64,000 bases of DNA from DAOUKH01 sp034421515 (GTDB lineage: Bacteria > Chloroflexota > Dehalococcoidia > SHYB01): assembly GCA_034421515.1 (NCBI GenBank), contig DAOUKH010000046.1:1-64000 (forward strand), read 5' to 3'. This document shows, in pieces, positions 24,859 through 35,077 of the stretch (positions are counted from its first letter, which is position 1; each line of letters starts with the position of its first letter). The translations under genes and the position numbers were made by a program. The notes below the pieces were generated by a model. It saw only the letters and a list, made by a program, of their open reading frames with translations. It made no database searches and was not told where the DNA came from.

Positions 24859-26067
24859 CTACGCCCCGAACTTCGCCAGCTTCCCGGCGTTGGCCAACGC
24901 CAGAGGCAGGGCGTCCTTGGCGGGGAAGCGGCCGAGCAGGCCGCGTGCACAGGACCGCTCGGAGAAGCCCCCGGCCTCCGGGCCTTCCATGCCCGAGTAC
25001 CGCGAGTGCAGCAGGAAGGGCACCGGATGCCAGCTATGCGCCGCGAGGGTGGACGGCGTCGAGTGGTCCCCGCCTATCATGAGCACGTCGGGCCCCAGCG
25101 CCAGGATGCGCGGCAGGCAGCGGTCGAGCGCCTCGATGGTCACCACCTTCTTGGCGAAGTCGCCGTCCTCGCCGGCGGCGTCGGTGGCCTTGTAGTGGAT
25201 GAAGAAGTAGTCGTGCCGGTCCCAGAGCCCGGCCATCGTATCGATCTCAGCGTCGAAGGTGGCCCCCGTGTCCACGACGTTCATTCCCACGATGCGCGCC
25301 AGACCGCGGTACATCGGGTACGTCGCGATGGCGACGGGGTCGAGGCGGTAGAGCTCGCTCATCGAAGGGACCGTGGGGAACTGGGAGAAGCCGCGCAGCA
25401 TCACCATATTGGCGATCTCTCGTCCGCCCAGGAGCGACCCCGCCTTTTCGACAAACTCCATGGCGGCCGCCGCCATCTTCGCCGACCCCGGACTCAACGC
25501 CTCGAAGGGAAGCGGCGGCACACCGAGCTTCTGTGGGTCGGACTCGGAGACGTCGTCTTCCAAGCCCTCGCCCTCGAAGACGGCCACGAACCGGTACTCC
25601 CGCACTGGATAGACGCGGACCGCGCAGCCGTCGAGTTCAATGGTGTCGAGTTTGGCCGCGAGGGGGGTGGATAGCTCGGTCGCGATGCGCCCCGCGCGCC
25701 GGTCGGTGAGGTTGCCGTCGCCGTCGACGGTGCAGAAGTTGCCCCGCGCCGCGATCTGTCCTGGGCCCACGTCGAGGCCGATCCCCAGCGCTTCCATGAT
25801 GCCGCGCTTGATGAGATAAGTTTCGGGGTCGTAGCCGAAGAGGCCCAGATGCCCCGGTCCGCTCCCCGGTGTGATGCCGGCCCGCACCGGTTCGGTCAGG
25901 CCGAGCGCGCTCCGCGCCGCCAGAGCGTCGAGGTTCGGGGTGTGCGCCGTCTCAAGCTCCGACTTGCCCGTCTCCGCGTCGGGCAGACCGCCCAAGCCGT
26001 CGGCGACGAGTAGCACGATCTTGCTTGGCGTCCTTTCGGCCGCCTCCGAGATGATGTCGGGCGTCAT
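24859..26067 (-). CDS. apgM: Archaeal-type cofactor-independent phosphoglycerate mutase
   Basis: 402 residues. ApgM branch of the alkaline phosphatase superfamily; interconverts 3- and 2-phosphoglycerate. Signature regions: KIVLLVADGLGGLPD (first metal aspartate), AHTPNLDALAARSALGL, GSGPGHLGLFGYDP, and late FIHYKATDAAGEDGDF and VLMIGGDHSTPST with the metal-binding Asp and His. ATG has GGAGGTC upstream. Shorter than bacterial GpmI, as expected for ApgM. Confidence 0.94.
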   Translation of the reverse strand: MTPDIISEAAERTPSKIVLLVADGLGGLPDAETGKSELETAHTPNLDALAARSALGLTEPVRAGITPGSGPGHLGLFGYDPETYLIKRGIMEALGIGLDVGPGQIAARGNFCTVDGDGNLTDRRAGRIATELSTPLAAKLDTIELDGCAVRVYPVREYRFVAVFEGEGLEDDVSESDPQKLGVPPLPFEALSPGSAKMAAAAMEFVEKAGSLLGGREIANMVMLRGFSQFPTVPSMSELYRLDPVAIATYPMYRGLARIVGMNVVDTGATFDAEIDTMAGLWDRHDYFFIHYKATDAAGEDGDFAKKVVTIEALDRCLPRILALGPDVLMIGGDHSTPSTLAAHSWHPVPFLLHSRYSGMEGPEAGGFSERSCARGLLGRFPAKDALPLALANAGKLAKFGA

Positions 26068-26085
26068 GCAGACCTCCCGTTACGT

Positions 26086-27273
26086 CTATCGATCGGGTAG
26101 CGCCGCCACGCCGGGCAGCATCTTTCCTTCAAGCAGTTCCAGCGACGCGCCCCCGCCCGTCGAGACGTGCGTGACCCGGTCGGCGAGGCCGAGCTCGTAC
26201 ACCGCCTGCGCCGTCGAGCCGCCGCCGAGCACGGTCGTCGCGTCGAGGCCGGCGACGATCTCAGCCATGCCCTTGGTGCCCGCGGCGAAGGCCGGCATCT
26301 CGAAGACCCCCATTGGCCCGTTCCACACCACCGTCTTACAAGGACGCAGCGCCGCGCCAAACGACGCCAACGCTTGCGGCCCGATATCGAGCACCATCCA
26401 GCCGGGCTCGATATCCGTCGCGGCGACCGTCTTCGCGCAGGCGTCGGCGGCGAACCGGTCGGCCACCACGACATCCTCGGGCAGTAGCAGCGATATCCCA
26501 CGCTCCGCGGCCCGCCGCTCGATGCCGGCCGCGGCCTCGATCATCTCCGTCTCGACCAGCGACTCGCCGATCTCGTAGCCGCGCGCCTTGAAGAACGTGG
26601 CGCACATGCCGCCGCCGACGATCATCACGTCCACCTTCTCAACCATGTGCTCCAGCAGCGCCAGCTTGTCGCTGACCTTGGCCCCGCCCGAGACGGCGGC
26701 GAGGGGACGCTCCGGCGACTCCACGATGCCGCCCAGCGCATCCAACTCCTGTTCCATCAGGAAGCCCGCCGACGAAGGCAGGTAGCGCGTCACCCCCTCC
26801 GTCGAGGCGTGGGCGCGGTGCGCCGCTCCGAAGGCGTCGTCGACGTACACGTCGGCGAGCGACGCCAGCGCCTTCGAGAAGGCGGGGTCGTCGGCCTCCT
26901 CCTCAGCGTGGAAGCGGAGGTTCTCCAAGAGCAGCACACCGCCAGGTGGCAACGCGGCAGCCTCTGCCTCGGCCGCCGCGCCAACGCAGTCCGAGGCGAA
27001 GGGCACCGGTGACCCGAGTAACTCCCCCAGCCGCGCCGCCACGGGCGCCAGACTCAACTTGGGGTCGGGCTTGCCTTTCGGCCTGCCCAGGTGCGAGCAC
27101 AGCACCACCGTCGCCCCGCGCTCGGTCAGATAGCGGATCGTGGGGAGCGCGGCGCGGATGCGGCTGTCGTCGGTGATTGCGCCGGAATCGCGGTCGAGCG
27201 GCACGTTGAAGTCCACGCGGACGAGGACGCGCTTGCCGGCGGCGTCGACGTCGCGCAGGCTCCGCTTCCTCAT
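26086..27273 (-). CDS. pgk: Phosphoglycerate kinase
   Basis: 395 residues from ATG 27273; the longer in-frame reading upstream lies inside purS. Catalyses ATP formation from 1,3-bisphosphoglycerate. Motifs: KRVLVRVDFNVPLD, CSHLGRPKGKPDPKLSLAPV, SGGAKVSDKLALLEHM and VWNGPMGVFEMPAFAAGT. The ATG overlaps the purS stop (ATGA), so glycolysis and purine genes are translationally coupled. Confidence 0.96.
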   Translation of the reverse strand: MRKRSLRDVDAAGKRVLVRVDFNVPLDRDSGAITDDSRIRAALPTIRYLTERGATVVLCSHLGRPKGKPDPKLSLAPVAARLGELLGSPVPFASDCVGAAAEAEAAALPPGGVLLLENLRFHAEEEADDPAFSKALASLADVYVDDAFGAAHRAHASTEGVTRYLPSSAGFLMEQELDALGGIVESPERPLAAVSGGAKVSDKLALLEHMVEKVDVMIVGGGMCATFFKARGYEIGESLVETEMIEAAAGIERRAAERGISLLLPEDVVVADRFAADACAKTVAATDIEPGWMVLDIGPQALASFGAALRPCKTVVWNGPMGVFEMPAFAAGTKGMAEIVAGLDATTVLGGGSTAQAVYELGLADRVTHVSTGGGASLELLEGKMLPGVAALPDR

Positions 27274-27539
27274 CCGGCGCCCTCGGGGGCGGCTTCGATC
27301 TCGAAGTCGTAGCGTTCGATCACGGGGTTGGCGAGCAGCCGTTCGCACATCTCGTCCACCTCGCGCCGCGCCGCCTCCTCCCCCGCCGCTTCGACCACGA
27401 TCTCGATCAGCTTGCCGACCCGCACGTTCCGCACCGACGAGAACCCCAGCTTTTCCAGGCCGCCCATCACGGTGAGGCCCTGCGGATCGTTGACCATCGG
27501 CTTCAGGGTCACGAAGACGCGGGCGGCGTAGGCCGTCAA
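27270..27539 (-). CDS. purS: PurS subunit of FGAM synthase
   Basis: 89 residues, TTG start at 27539 overlapping the purC stop, with GAGGAG upstream. PurS is the small subunit that links PurQ and PurL in the three-part phosphoribosylformylglycinamidine synthase. Sequence AARVFVTLKPMVNDPQGL and LGFSSVRNVRVGKLIEI is typical. purQ and purL are not in the window. Confidence 0.9.
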   Translation of the reverse strand: MTAYAARVFVTLKPMVNDPQGLTVMGGLEKLGFSSVRNVRVGKLIEIVVEAAGEEAARREVDEMCERLLANPVIERYDFEIEAAPEGAG

Positions 27540-28429
27540 GACGGAAGCTCCTCCCCGGTGAGCCGTTGGTAGACCTCGCGGTAGCGGGCCGCCGTCCGAT
27601 CGACGATGTGGTCGGGCAGCTCGGGGCCGGGCGGCTCCTTGTCCCAATCGGTCGACGCCGTCCAATCGCGGGCGATCTGCTTGTCGAACGAGTCCTGGCC
27701 GCGCCCCACGGCGTACTCGTCGGCGGGCCAGAAGCGGCTGGAGTCCGGCGTCAGGACTTCGTCGATCAGGACTACCTCGCCGTCGAGCATGCCGAACTCG
27801 AACTTCGTATCGGCGATGATGATGCCCCGCTCCGCCGCGTAGTCGCGCCCCCAGCCGTACACGTCCAGGGTGTACTGGTGGAGGCGGTCGGTCAGCTCCT
27901 GGCCGATGAGGTCGGCCATCTGGGCCAGCGAGATCAGCTCGTCGTGGCCCTCCTGCGCCTTGGTCGTCGGGGTGAAGAGGGGCGTGTCGAGGCGTTGGCT
28001 CTCGCCGAGCCCCTCCGGGGCGGGATTGCCGCCGATCGTGCCGCTGCGCTTGTACTCGGCCCAGCCGGAGCCCGCGAGGTAGCCCCGTACCACGCATTCG
28101 ACGGGGAGCGGATCGACCTTCTTCACGATCATCGCCCGGCGCGCGATGTCCTCGGGAAGATCGGGGTAGTAGGCGCTTGCCTTTTCGGTGTCGCGCCCCA
28201 TCGCCAGCATGTGATTGGAGACGATGTGCCCGGTGCGCTCGAACCAGAACCGCGACAGCTCGGTGAGGACGACGCCCTTCTCGGGGATCCCCGTCGGCAG
28301 CACCACGTCGAAGACCGAAATGCGGTCGGTGGCGACGAAGAGCAGCGTGTCGCCAAGGTCGTAGATGTCGCGCACCTTCCCCTGCTTGCGGGGTTCGGGA
28401 AGCTGCGTCGAAGTGAGCGTGCTCGGCAT
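27536..28429 (-). CDS. purC: SAICAR synthetase
   Basis: 297 residues from ATG 28429, with GGAGGACG upstream; the longer in-frame reading lies within purB. Joins aspartate to CAIR. Motifs: KQGKVRDIYDLGDTLLFVAT, DRISVFDVVLPTGIPEKGVV, PLPVECVVRGYLAGSGW and GIIIADTKFEFGM. It is the longer PurC form, about 300 residues. Confidence 0.96.
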   Translation of the reverse strand: MPSTLTSTQLPEPRKQGKVRDIYDLGDTLLFVATDRISVFDVVLPTGIPEKGVVLTELSRFWFERTGHIVSNHMLAMGRDTEKASAYYPDLPEDIARRAMIVKKVDPLPVECVVRGYLAGSGWAEYKRSGTIGGNPAPEGLGESQRLDTPLFTPTTKAQEGHDELISLAQMADLIGQELTDRLHQYTLDVYGWGRDYAAERGIIIADTKFEFGMLDGEVVLIDEVLTPDSSRFWPADEYAVGRGQDSFDKQIARDWTASTDWDKEPPGPELPDHIVDRTAARYREVYQRLTGEELPS

Positions 28430-28455
28430 GCGGCCGTCCTCCTGCGTTGGGCGGG

Positions 28456-29745
28456 TCAGAGCCCGAAACGGGCGTAGACCTCGTCCACGTGTTTCAGATA
28501 GTAGTCGTAGTCGAACACCTCGGCGATCTCCGGCGCGGGGAGGACGGCGGTCACGTCCTCGTCGCCTTGCAGCAGATCGCGCAGGTGCTCTCCGGTCTCC
28601 CACGCCTCCATAGCGTTTCGCTGCACCAGCTTGTAGGCCGCCTGGCGGCTCATCCCCTTGCCGATCAGGGCGAGGAGGACGCGCTGCGAGCAGACCAGCC
28701 CACGGCTCCCTTCCAGGTTTGAAAGCATACGCTCCGGGAAGACACGCAGCCCGCGCATCACGAAAGTGAAGGTGTCGAGCATGTAGTCGAGGCCGAGGCA
28801 GGAGTCGGGGAGGATGACCCGCTCCGCCGAGGAGTGGCTGATGTCCCGCTCGTGCCACAGCGCTACGTTCTCCAGCGCGGCGGTGGCATTCCCTCGTAAG
28901 ACACGGGCCAGGCCGCAGACGCGCTCGCAGAGCTCGGGATTGCGCTTGTGCGGCATCGCCGACGAACCGGTCTGCCCCTCGCCGAATGGCTCCTCGACCT
29001 CCCGCACCTCGGTCTTCTGCAGGCCGCGAATCTCAGTGGCGAACTTGTCCAGCGACGCGCCGATGAGGGCGATCGTCTGGACGAACTGGGCGTGCCGGTC
29101 GCGCTGGGTGATCTGCGTGGAGGCCTTGGCGACCTCGAGGCCGAGCCGGCGGCAGGTCTCCTCCTCCACCGAGGGAGGGACCGTCGCGTGGCTCCCCACC
29201 GCGCCCGAAATCTTGCCGACCGCAACGTTGCGCCGCGCATCCGCCAGCCGCTCTTCGTGCCTCGCCATCTCATCGACCCAGACCAGCAGCTTCAGGCCAA
29301 AGCTCGTCGGCTCGCCGTGGACGCCGTGGGTGCGCCCCATGATCAGCGTGCGGCGGTGCTCCGCGGCCCGCTCGATGAAGACCTGCTTGAGCTCGGCGAC
29401 GCCGACGGCCAACAGGTCGGCGGCGGCGCGCATCTGCAGCGCGAGGGCGGTGTCCTTGACGTCGTTCGACGTCAGCCCGAGGTGGACGAAGCGGCTCTCC
29501 GGCCCCAACGATTCGGCGACCGAGTGCAGGAACGAGTTGATGTCGTGGCGCGTCTCCGCCAGGGCGCGGTTGATGCCGTCGATGTCATACCGCGCGCCGC
29601 GGATCTTCTCCATCGAGTTCGCGTCGATCTCGCCCTCGGCGGCCCACGCCTCGCAGACGGCGATTTCGACCTCAAGCCAGGTGTCATAGAGGGTGGTCTC
29701 GCTCCAGACGTGCGCCATTTCGGGTCTGGAGTACTTATCGATCAT
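28456..29745 (-). CDS. purB: Adenylosuccinate lyase
   Basis: 429 residues. Acts twice in purine synthesis, releasing fumarate from SAICAR and from adenylosuccinate. The fumarase/aspartase-superfamily signature GSSAMPHKRNPELCE is exact, and the catalytic region MGRTHGVHGEPTSFGLK and SRFVHLGLTSNDVKDTAL are present. Same strand and close spacing with purC and purE. Confidence 0.97.
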   Translation of the reverse strand: MIDKYSRPEMAHVWSETTLYDTWLEVEIAVCEAWAAEGEIDANSMEKIRGARYDIDGINRALAETRHDINSFLHSVAESLGPESRFVHLGLTSNDVKDTALALQMRAAADLLAVGVAELKQVFIERAAEHRRTLIMGRTHGVHGEPTSFGLKLLVWVDEMARHEERLADARRNVAVGKISGAVGSHATVPPSVEEETCRRLGLEVAKASTQITQRDRHAQFVQTIALIGASLDKFATEIRGLQKTEVREVEEPFGEGQTGSSAMPHKRNPELCERVCGLARVLRGNATAALENVALWHERDISHSSAERVILPDSCLGLDYMLDTFTFVMRGLRVFPERMLSNLEGSRGLVCSQRVLLALIGKGMSRQAAYKLVQRNAMEAWETGEHLRDLLQGDEDVTAVLPAPEIAEVFDYDYYLKHVDEVYARFGL

Positions 29746-29804
29746 CGGTGGACCTCGACCGGAGGGGCTTCCATTTTATACCCGGCCGCCCGGCGCCTCG
29801 AGCG

Positions 29805-30263
29805 TTAGCCCGACCGCAGGCCGGCACGGTAGTCGTCGTATTTCTTGCGGATCTCCGGGTGGCTCGCCCCCAGAATCTGCGCCGCGAGAAAGGCCGCGTT
29901 CCGTGCCCCCCACGACCCAACAGCGACGGTCGCTACGGGAATACCCGGCGGCATCTGCGCGATGGCGTAGAGCGAGTCGACGCCCTTGAGCTCGCTGGTG
30001 GGCAGGGGCACACCGATGACGGGGCGCGTCGTCCACGCCGCCGTCGCGCCGGGGAGCGCCGCGGCCCCGCCGGCGGCGCAGATGAAGACCTCCACACCCG
30101 CCGCCTCGGCGGCCAGGATATGGTCGCGCAGCTTCTCCGGCGTGCGGTGCGCCGAGATCACGTTTACCTCATGCGCGACGCCCATCTGGTCGAGCACCGC
30201 CGCGGTCTCGTCGACGTACGGCTGGTCCGTCTTGCTGCCCATCAATACCGAAACTAACGCCAT
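29805..30263 (-). CDS. purE: N5-carboxyaminoimidazole ribonucleotide mutase
   Basis: 152 residues, class I PurE. LVSVLMGSKTDQPYVDETA (phosphate loop, with T where many have S), VISAHRTPEKL with the active-site His, and AGGAAALPGATAAWTTRPVIGVP. No adjacent purK is present, so CAIR supply needs PurK elsewhere or a different route. Confidence 0.95.
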   Translation of the reverse strand: MALVSVLMGSKTDQPYVDETAAVLDQMGVAHEVNVISAHRTPEKLRDHILAAEAAGVEVFICAAGGAAALPGATAAWTTRPVIGVPLPTSELKGVDSLYAIAQMPPGIPVATVAVGSWGARNAAFLAAQILGASHPEIRKKYDDYRAGLRSG

Positions 30264-30297
30264 CAGACTCCCCTTCGTTTGTCCCGTCGTTCCATCG

Positions 30298-31632
<1,335 letters not shown>

Positions 31633-31657
31633 TTCCGGGGCGCGGACAGGCGCGGCG

Positions 31658-33325
31658 CTACTCCCACTCGATCGTGCCCGGCGGCTTGCTCGTAATGTCG
31701 TAGACGACCCGGTTCACGCCGGGCACATCGTTGACGATGCGGTTCGATATCTTGGCGAGGAGATCGTAGGGCAGGCGGGCCCAGTCCGCCGTCATCGCGT
31801 CCTCGCTGGTCACCGCCCGGATGGCGACGACGTGGCCGTAGGTGCGGTGGTCGCCCATGACGCCGACGCTCGAGCTGCCCGTCAGCACGGCGAAGGTCTG
31901 CCACAGGTCGCGGTAGAGCTTCGCCTTCTTGATCTCGTTCATCACCACCCAGTCCGCGCCGCGCAGCGTTTCGAGCTTCTCATGGGTCACCTCGCCGATG
32001 ATGCGGATGGCGAGCCCCGGCCCGGGAAACGGCTGGCGGTAGACCATGTCTTCGGACAGCCCCAGCGCCAAGCCGACCTCGCGCACCTCGTCCTTGAACA
32101 GGTTCCGCAGCGGCTCGATCAGGCTCAGCTTCATCTCCTCCGGCAGGCCGCCGACGTTGTGGTGCGTCTTGATGGTGACGGCATTCTTCGACGACGCCGC
32201 GCTCTCGATCACGTCGGGGTACAGCGTGCCCTGAGCCAGGAAGTCGGCGTCCTTGATCTTCGCCGCCTCCTCCTCGAACACCGCGATGAACTCCCTGCCG
32301 ATCCTTTTGCGTTTTTCCTCTGGGTCGATCACGCCGGCGAGGCACGTCAGGAACCGTTCCCCCGCCTTGCTGTGGATGATGTTCATACGGAGGTTGTGGT
32401 CGAACTGCCGGAAGACGCGCTCCGACTCCTCCAACCGCAGTAGGCCGTTGTCGACGAAGATGCACGTCAGTTGGTCGCCGACGGCGCGGTGGACGATCGC
32501 CGCCACGACGGTGGAGTCCACGCCGCCGGACAGCGCGCAGACCACGCGCCCTGTTCCGACCTGGGCCCGGATCTTCTCGACCTGCTCCTCGATGAAGTTG
32601 GCCGGGGTCCAGTCGCCAGAGCAGCCGCAGAGGTTGTAGAGGAAGTTGTGGATGACCTCCTTCCCCTGCTGGGTGTGGACGACCTCGGGGTGGAACTGCA
32701 GGCCGATCAGGCCCGCGTCGTTGCCCATGACCGCGACGGGGCTGTTGTCGGTGAAGGCGAGGCTCCGAAAGCCCTGCGGCATCTCGGCGACCTTGTCGCC
32801 GTGGCTCATCCACACCGGCACCGACGAGGGCACGTTCTCGAACAGCGGGAAGTCCTCGTCGTTCTGGTGGAGGACAGCGTGCCCGTATTCCCGGCGCTGG
32901 CTGGGCTCGACGCGCCCTCCGAGCTGGTGCGCCATGAGCTGCATCCCGTAGCAGATGCCGAGCACCGGCACGCGCTGGTCGAAGACGCCGGCCGGGGCGA
33001 TCGGCGCGTCCTCCTCGTAGACGCTCGCCGGGCCGCCGGAGAGGATGAACCCCTTGGGGTTCAGCTCCTCGATCTTCTCCCACGGCGTATCGTGAGGGAG
33101 GAGCTCGCAGTAGACGTTCATCTCGCGCACGCGGCGCGCGATCAGCATGCTGTACTGGGAGCCGAAGTCCAGGACAACGACGGTCTCCTGGCGCTTCGTG
33201 GGGGGAGGGGGAGCGGAGACGGCCTCGCGGCGCTCCTTCTCCTTGGCAATTCCCAGATAGGTCGATACTTCGACGTCCCCGCTGACGGAGACACGCGGGC
33301 CCTGGTCTTCGACCGCTCGCTCCAC
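31658..33325 (-). CDS. guaA: GMP synthase (glutamine-hydrolysing) with N-terminal extension
   Basis: 555 residues, GTG start at 33325 supported by AGGAGG 7 bases upstream. Converts XMP to GMP. Glutaminase: VLDFGSQYSMLIARRVRE, catalytic C125 in GICYGMQ, and FHPEV. ATP pyrophosphatase: CALSGGVDSTVVAAIVHRAV. C-terminal dimer domain ends DITSKPPGTIEWE. About 45 residues precede the glutaminase fold, absent from typical GuaA; they are polar then Pro-rich (SAPPPPTKR). No alternative start lies between the GTG and the domain. Confidence 0.96.
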   Translation of the reverse strand: MERAVEDQGPRVSVSGDVEVSTYLGIAKEKERREAVSAPPPPTKRQETVVVLDFGSQYSMLIARRVREMNVYCELLPHDTPWEKIEELNPKGFILSGGPASVYEEDAPIAPAGVFDQRVPVLGICYGMQLMAHQLGGRVEPSQRREYGHAVLHQNDEDFPLFENVPSSVPVWMSHGDKVAEMPQGFRSLAFTDNSPVAVMGNDAGLIGLQFHPEVVHTQQGKEVIHNFLYNLCGCSGDWTPANFIEEQVEKIRAQVGTGRVVCALSGGVDSTVVAAIVHRAVGDQLTCIFVDNGLLRLEESERVFRQFDHNLRMNIIHSKAGERFLTCLAGVIDPEEKRKRIGREFIAVFEEEAAKIKDADFLAQGTLYPDVIESAASSKNAVTIKTHHNVGGLPEEMKLSLIEPLRNLFKDEVREVGLALGLSEDMVYRQPFPGPGLAIRIIGEVTHEKLETLRGADWVVMNEIKKAKLYRDLWQTFAVLTGSSSVGVMGDHRTYGHVVAIRAVTSEDAMTADWARLPYDLLAKISNRIVNDVPGVNRVVYDITSKPPGTIEWE

Positions 33326-33357
33326 CGAGCCCTCCTGGGAAAATGGGGGCCTAGCGT

Positions 33358-33371
33358 AGCACCTGTGCTAT
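33358..33371. promoter_or_regulatory. 14-bp palindrome between guaA and tsaC
   Basis: TAGCAC and GTGCTA around CT, a perfect dyad lying between and overlapping the core elements of both divergent promoters. Candidate operator. The binding protein is unknown; a purine repressor is one possibility. Confidence 0.35.
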
Positions 33372-33375
33372 ACTC
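33367..33375 (+). promoter_or_regulatory. Extended -10 promoter of tsaC
   Basis: TGCTATACT: an extended -10 (TGN before TATACT at 33370-33375). Predicted start near 33382 leaves a 12-nt leader that holds AAGGAG before the GTG at 33394. Confidence 0.5.
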
Positions 33376-33393
33376 AGTCAAGGAGTCGCAGGC

Positions 33394-34005
33394 GTGCGCC
33401 AACAGATTGAGACCGCTCTTTTGGTCCTCCAGCGGGGCGGCCTCGTCGCCTACCCAACCGACACCGTCTACGGCCTCGGCGCCGACGCCGCAAACCCCGA
33501 CGCAGTCCGCCGCGTCTTCGCCGCGAAACGGCGCTCCGCCGACCTTCCCTTGCCCCTCCTCGCCGCCGACCTCGACATGCTCCGCCGCGCCGCACCCGGC
33601 GCCCCCGGGGACATCCTTGCGCGGCTCTCCGCCTTCATCCCCGGCGCGTTGACCATCGTGGCCGAAGCTGCGCCGTGGGTGCCCCCGGAGGTCACCGCCG
33701 GCGGGCCGTCGGTCGCCGTGCGCGTCCCCGGCCACGACCTGTGCCGCGCGCTCTGCACCGCCTTCGGCGGCCCCATCGTCGGCACCAGCGCCAATATCTC
33801 CGGCGGGCCGACTCCGCGCACCACTGAAGAGGTCGTCCGCCAGCTCGGCGATAGCGTAGACTACGTGATCGAGGGCGAGTGCTCGGGCGGCGTGGAATCG
33901 ACGGTCCTCGACCTAACCGTCGACCCTCCCAACGTGCTGCGCCACGGCGCCATAGCCGAGGAAACCCTGCGGAAGGCCCTGGGCACGTCGCCCGCGGCGA
34001 AGTAG
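33394..34005 (+). CDS. tsaC: L-threonylcarbamoyladenylate synthase (TsaC/YwlC/Sua5 core)
   Basis: 203 residues, GTG start after AAGGAG. Makes the threonylcarbamoyl-AMP used for t6A modification of tRNA. Family motifs: GLVAYPTDTVYGLGADAANP, AAKRRSADLPLPLL, PGALTIV, VAVRVPGHDLCRAL and GGPIVGTSANISGGPTP. It lacks the C-terminal Sua5 extension. Confidence 0.95.
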   Translation: MRQQIETALLVLQRGGLVAYPTDTVYGLGADAANPDAVRRVFAAKRRSADLPLPLLAADLDMLRRAAPGAPGDILARLSAFIPGALTIVAEAAPWVPPEVTAGGPSVAVRVPGHDLCRALCTAFGGPIVGTSANISGGPTPRTTEEVVRQLGDSVDYVIEGECSGGVESTVLDLTVDPPNVLRHGAIAEETLRKALGTSPAAK

Positions 34006-34039
34006 CCGTCCCAGCGTTGCCGCTCAGGAGCATAGGGCG

Positions 34040-35077
34040 ATGAGTACAATCCGGCCCGCCGCGCTCGACCGCTACGGCCCCCTCATCGAAGCGCGCCTCA
34101 GGCGGGCCGTCGGGGAGCGCGGGGCGCTGCTCTCCCAGATGTTGAACTACCAACTCGGCTGGACCGACCGCGCCGGCCTCCCCGCCGACGCCGGCGCCGC
34201 CGACCGCCCTCACGGCGTCCTGTGCCTCCTCGTTGCGGAGGCCGCCGGCGGCTCGCGCGACGCCGCGATGCCCGCCGCCGCGGCCATCGAGCTCGCGCGG
34301 GGCTTCTATCGCGTCCACCGCGACCTCCGCGAGGGCGACCCCGGCCCTCCCGACCGGCCCGCCCTCTGGTGGACGTGGGGCCACGCGCAGGGGATCAACG
34401 CCGGCGACGCCCTCTACGCCCAGGCCCGCCTTGCCCTCATGGACGCTGCGGAGTCCGGGCTTTCCCCCGAAGCCGTCCTCGACGCCTGCCACATCCTCGA
34501 CCGGGGCTGCCTCGATGTGGCCCTAGCGCAACACACGCTCATCGAGCTCGAAGACCAGGACTCGCCCGACCCTGTCGACTACGTCCGCGTCGTCGAGGGG
34601 ACCGACGGGCGTTTGGCCGCAACCGCCGCGGCGCTCGGGGCAGCCGTCGCCGGCACCGGGGATGAGGACCGCGAGTCGGCGGCCCGTTCCGGGGCCTGTT
34701 TCGGCGCGGCTTGGAGGCTGCGGGTGGAGATCGACGGCCTCACCGCCGGCGGGCGCAGCGCCGCCATCGAGAGCATCGGCAAGGGTCGCACCCTTCCCGT
34801 CATCTACGCCCTCGCCAACGCCTCCGGCGCCGACCTCGACGCCATCGAGCGCGTCCGCGACCACGCCGGCCCGCTCAGCGACGAAGACGTCGACGCCGCC
34901 GTTGCGGCCATCGAACGCTGCGGCGCCCGCGCCCACGTCGAGGACCTGATCGACGGGCTGACGCGCGACGCCGAGGCCGCGCTCGCGCAGTCCGGCTTCT
35001 CCTCCGAGGGCGCCGAAGCCATCACGGCACTCGGCCGCTACTACGCCGAGCCCCGAAGCACCGGTACGCGGCCATGA
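34040..35077 (+). CDS. Polyprenyl-synthetase-like protein with degenerate active site
   Basis: 345 residues. The overall pattern follows trans-isoprenyl diphosphate synthases: FYRVHRDLREGD where the first Asp-rich motif belongs, then PDRPALWWTWGHAQGINAGDALYAQARLAL (quoted in part: GINAGDALYAQA), a CLDVALAQH segment, and GACFGAAWRLRVEID at the second motif. The catalytic residues are lost: HDDxxD has become H93-R-D-L-R-E98, the lysine of the KT motif is Gly (E186-G-T), and the second DDxxD reads V-E-I-D. It is probably a non-catalytic paralogue. No membrane segment. ATGA overlap with the DUF502 gene. Confidence 0.7.
   Translation: MSTIRPAALDRYGPLIEARLRRAVGERGALLSQMLNYQLGWTDRAGLPADAGAADRPHGVLCLLVAEAAGGSRDAAMPAAAAIELARGFYRVHRDLREGDPGPPDRPALWWTWGHAQGINAGDALYAQARLALMDAAESGLSPEAVLDACHILDRGCLDVALAQHTLIELEDQDSPDPVDYVRVVEGTDGRLAATAAALGAAVAGTGDEDRESAARSGACFGAAWRLRVEIDGLTAGGRSAAIESIGKGRTLPVIYALANASGADLDAIERVRDHAGPLSDEDVDAAVAAIERCGARAHVEDLIDGLTRDAEAALAQSGFSSEGAEAITALGRYYAEPRSTGTRP

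Larger units (their letters stand above)
33354..33382 (-). promoter_or_regulatory. guaA promoter (weak -10)
   Basis: Minus strand TTGACT (33382-33377), 17-bp spacer, TACGCT (33359-33354). The -10 is weak. It overlaps the divergent tsaC promoter and a 14-bp palindrome. Confidence 0.4.
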
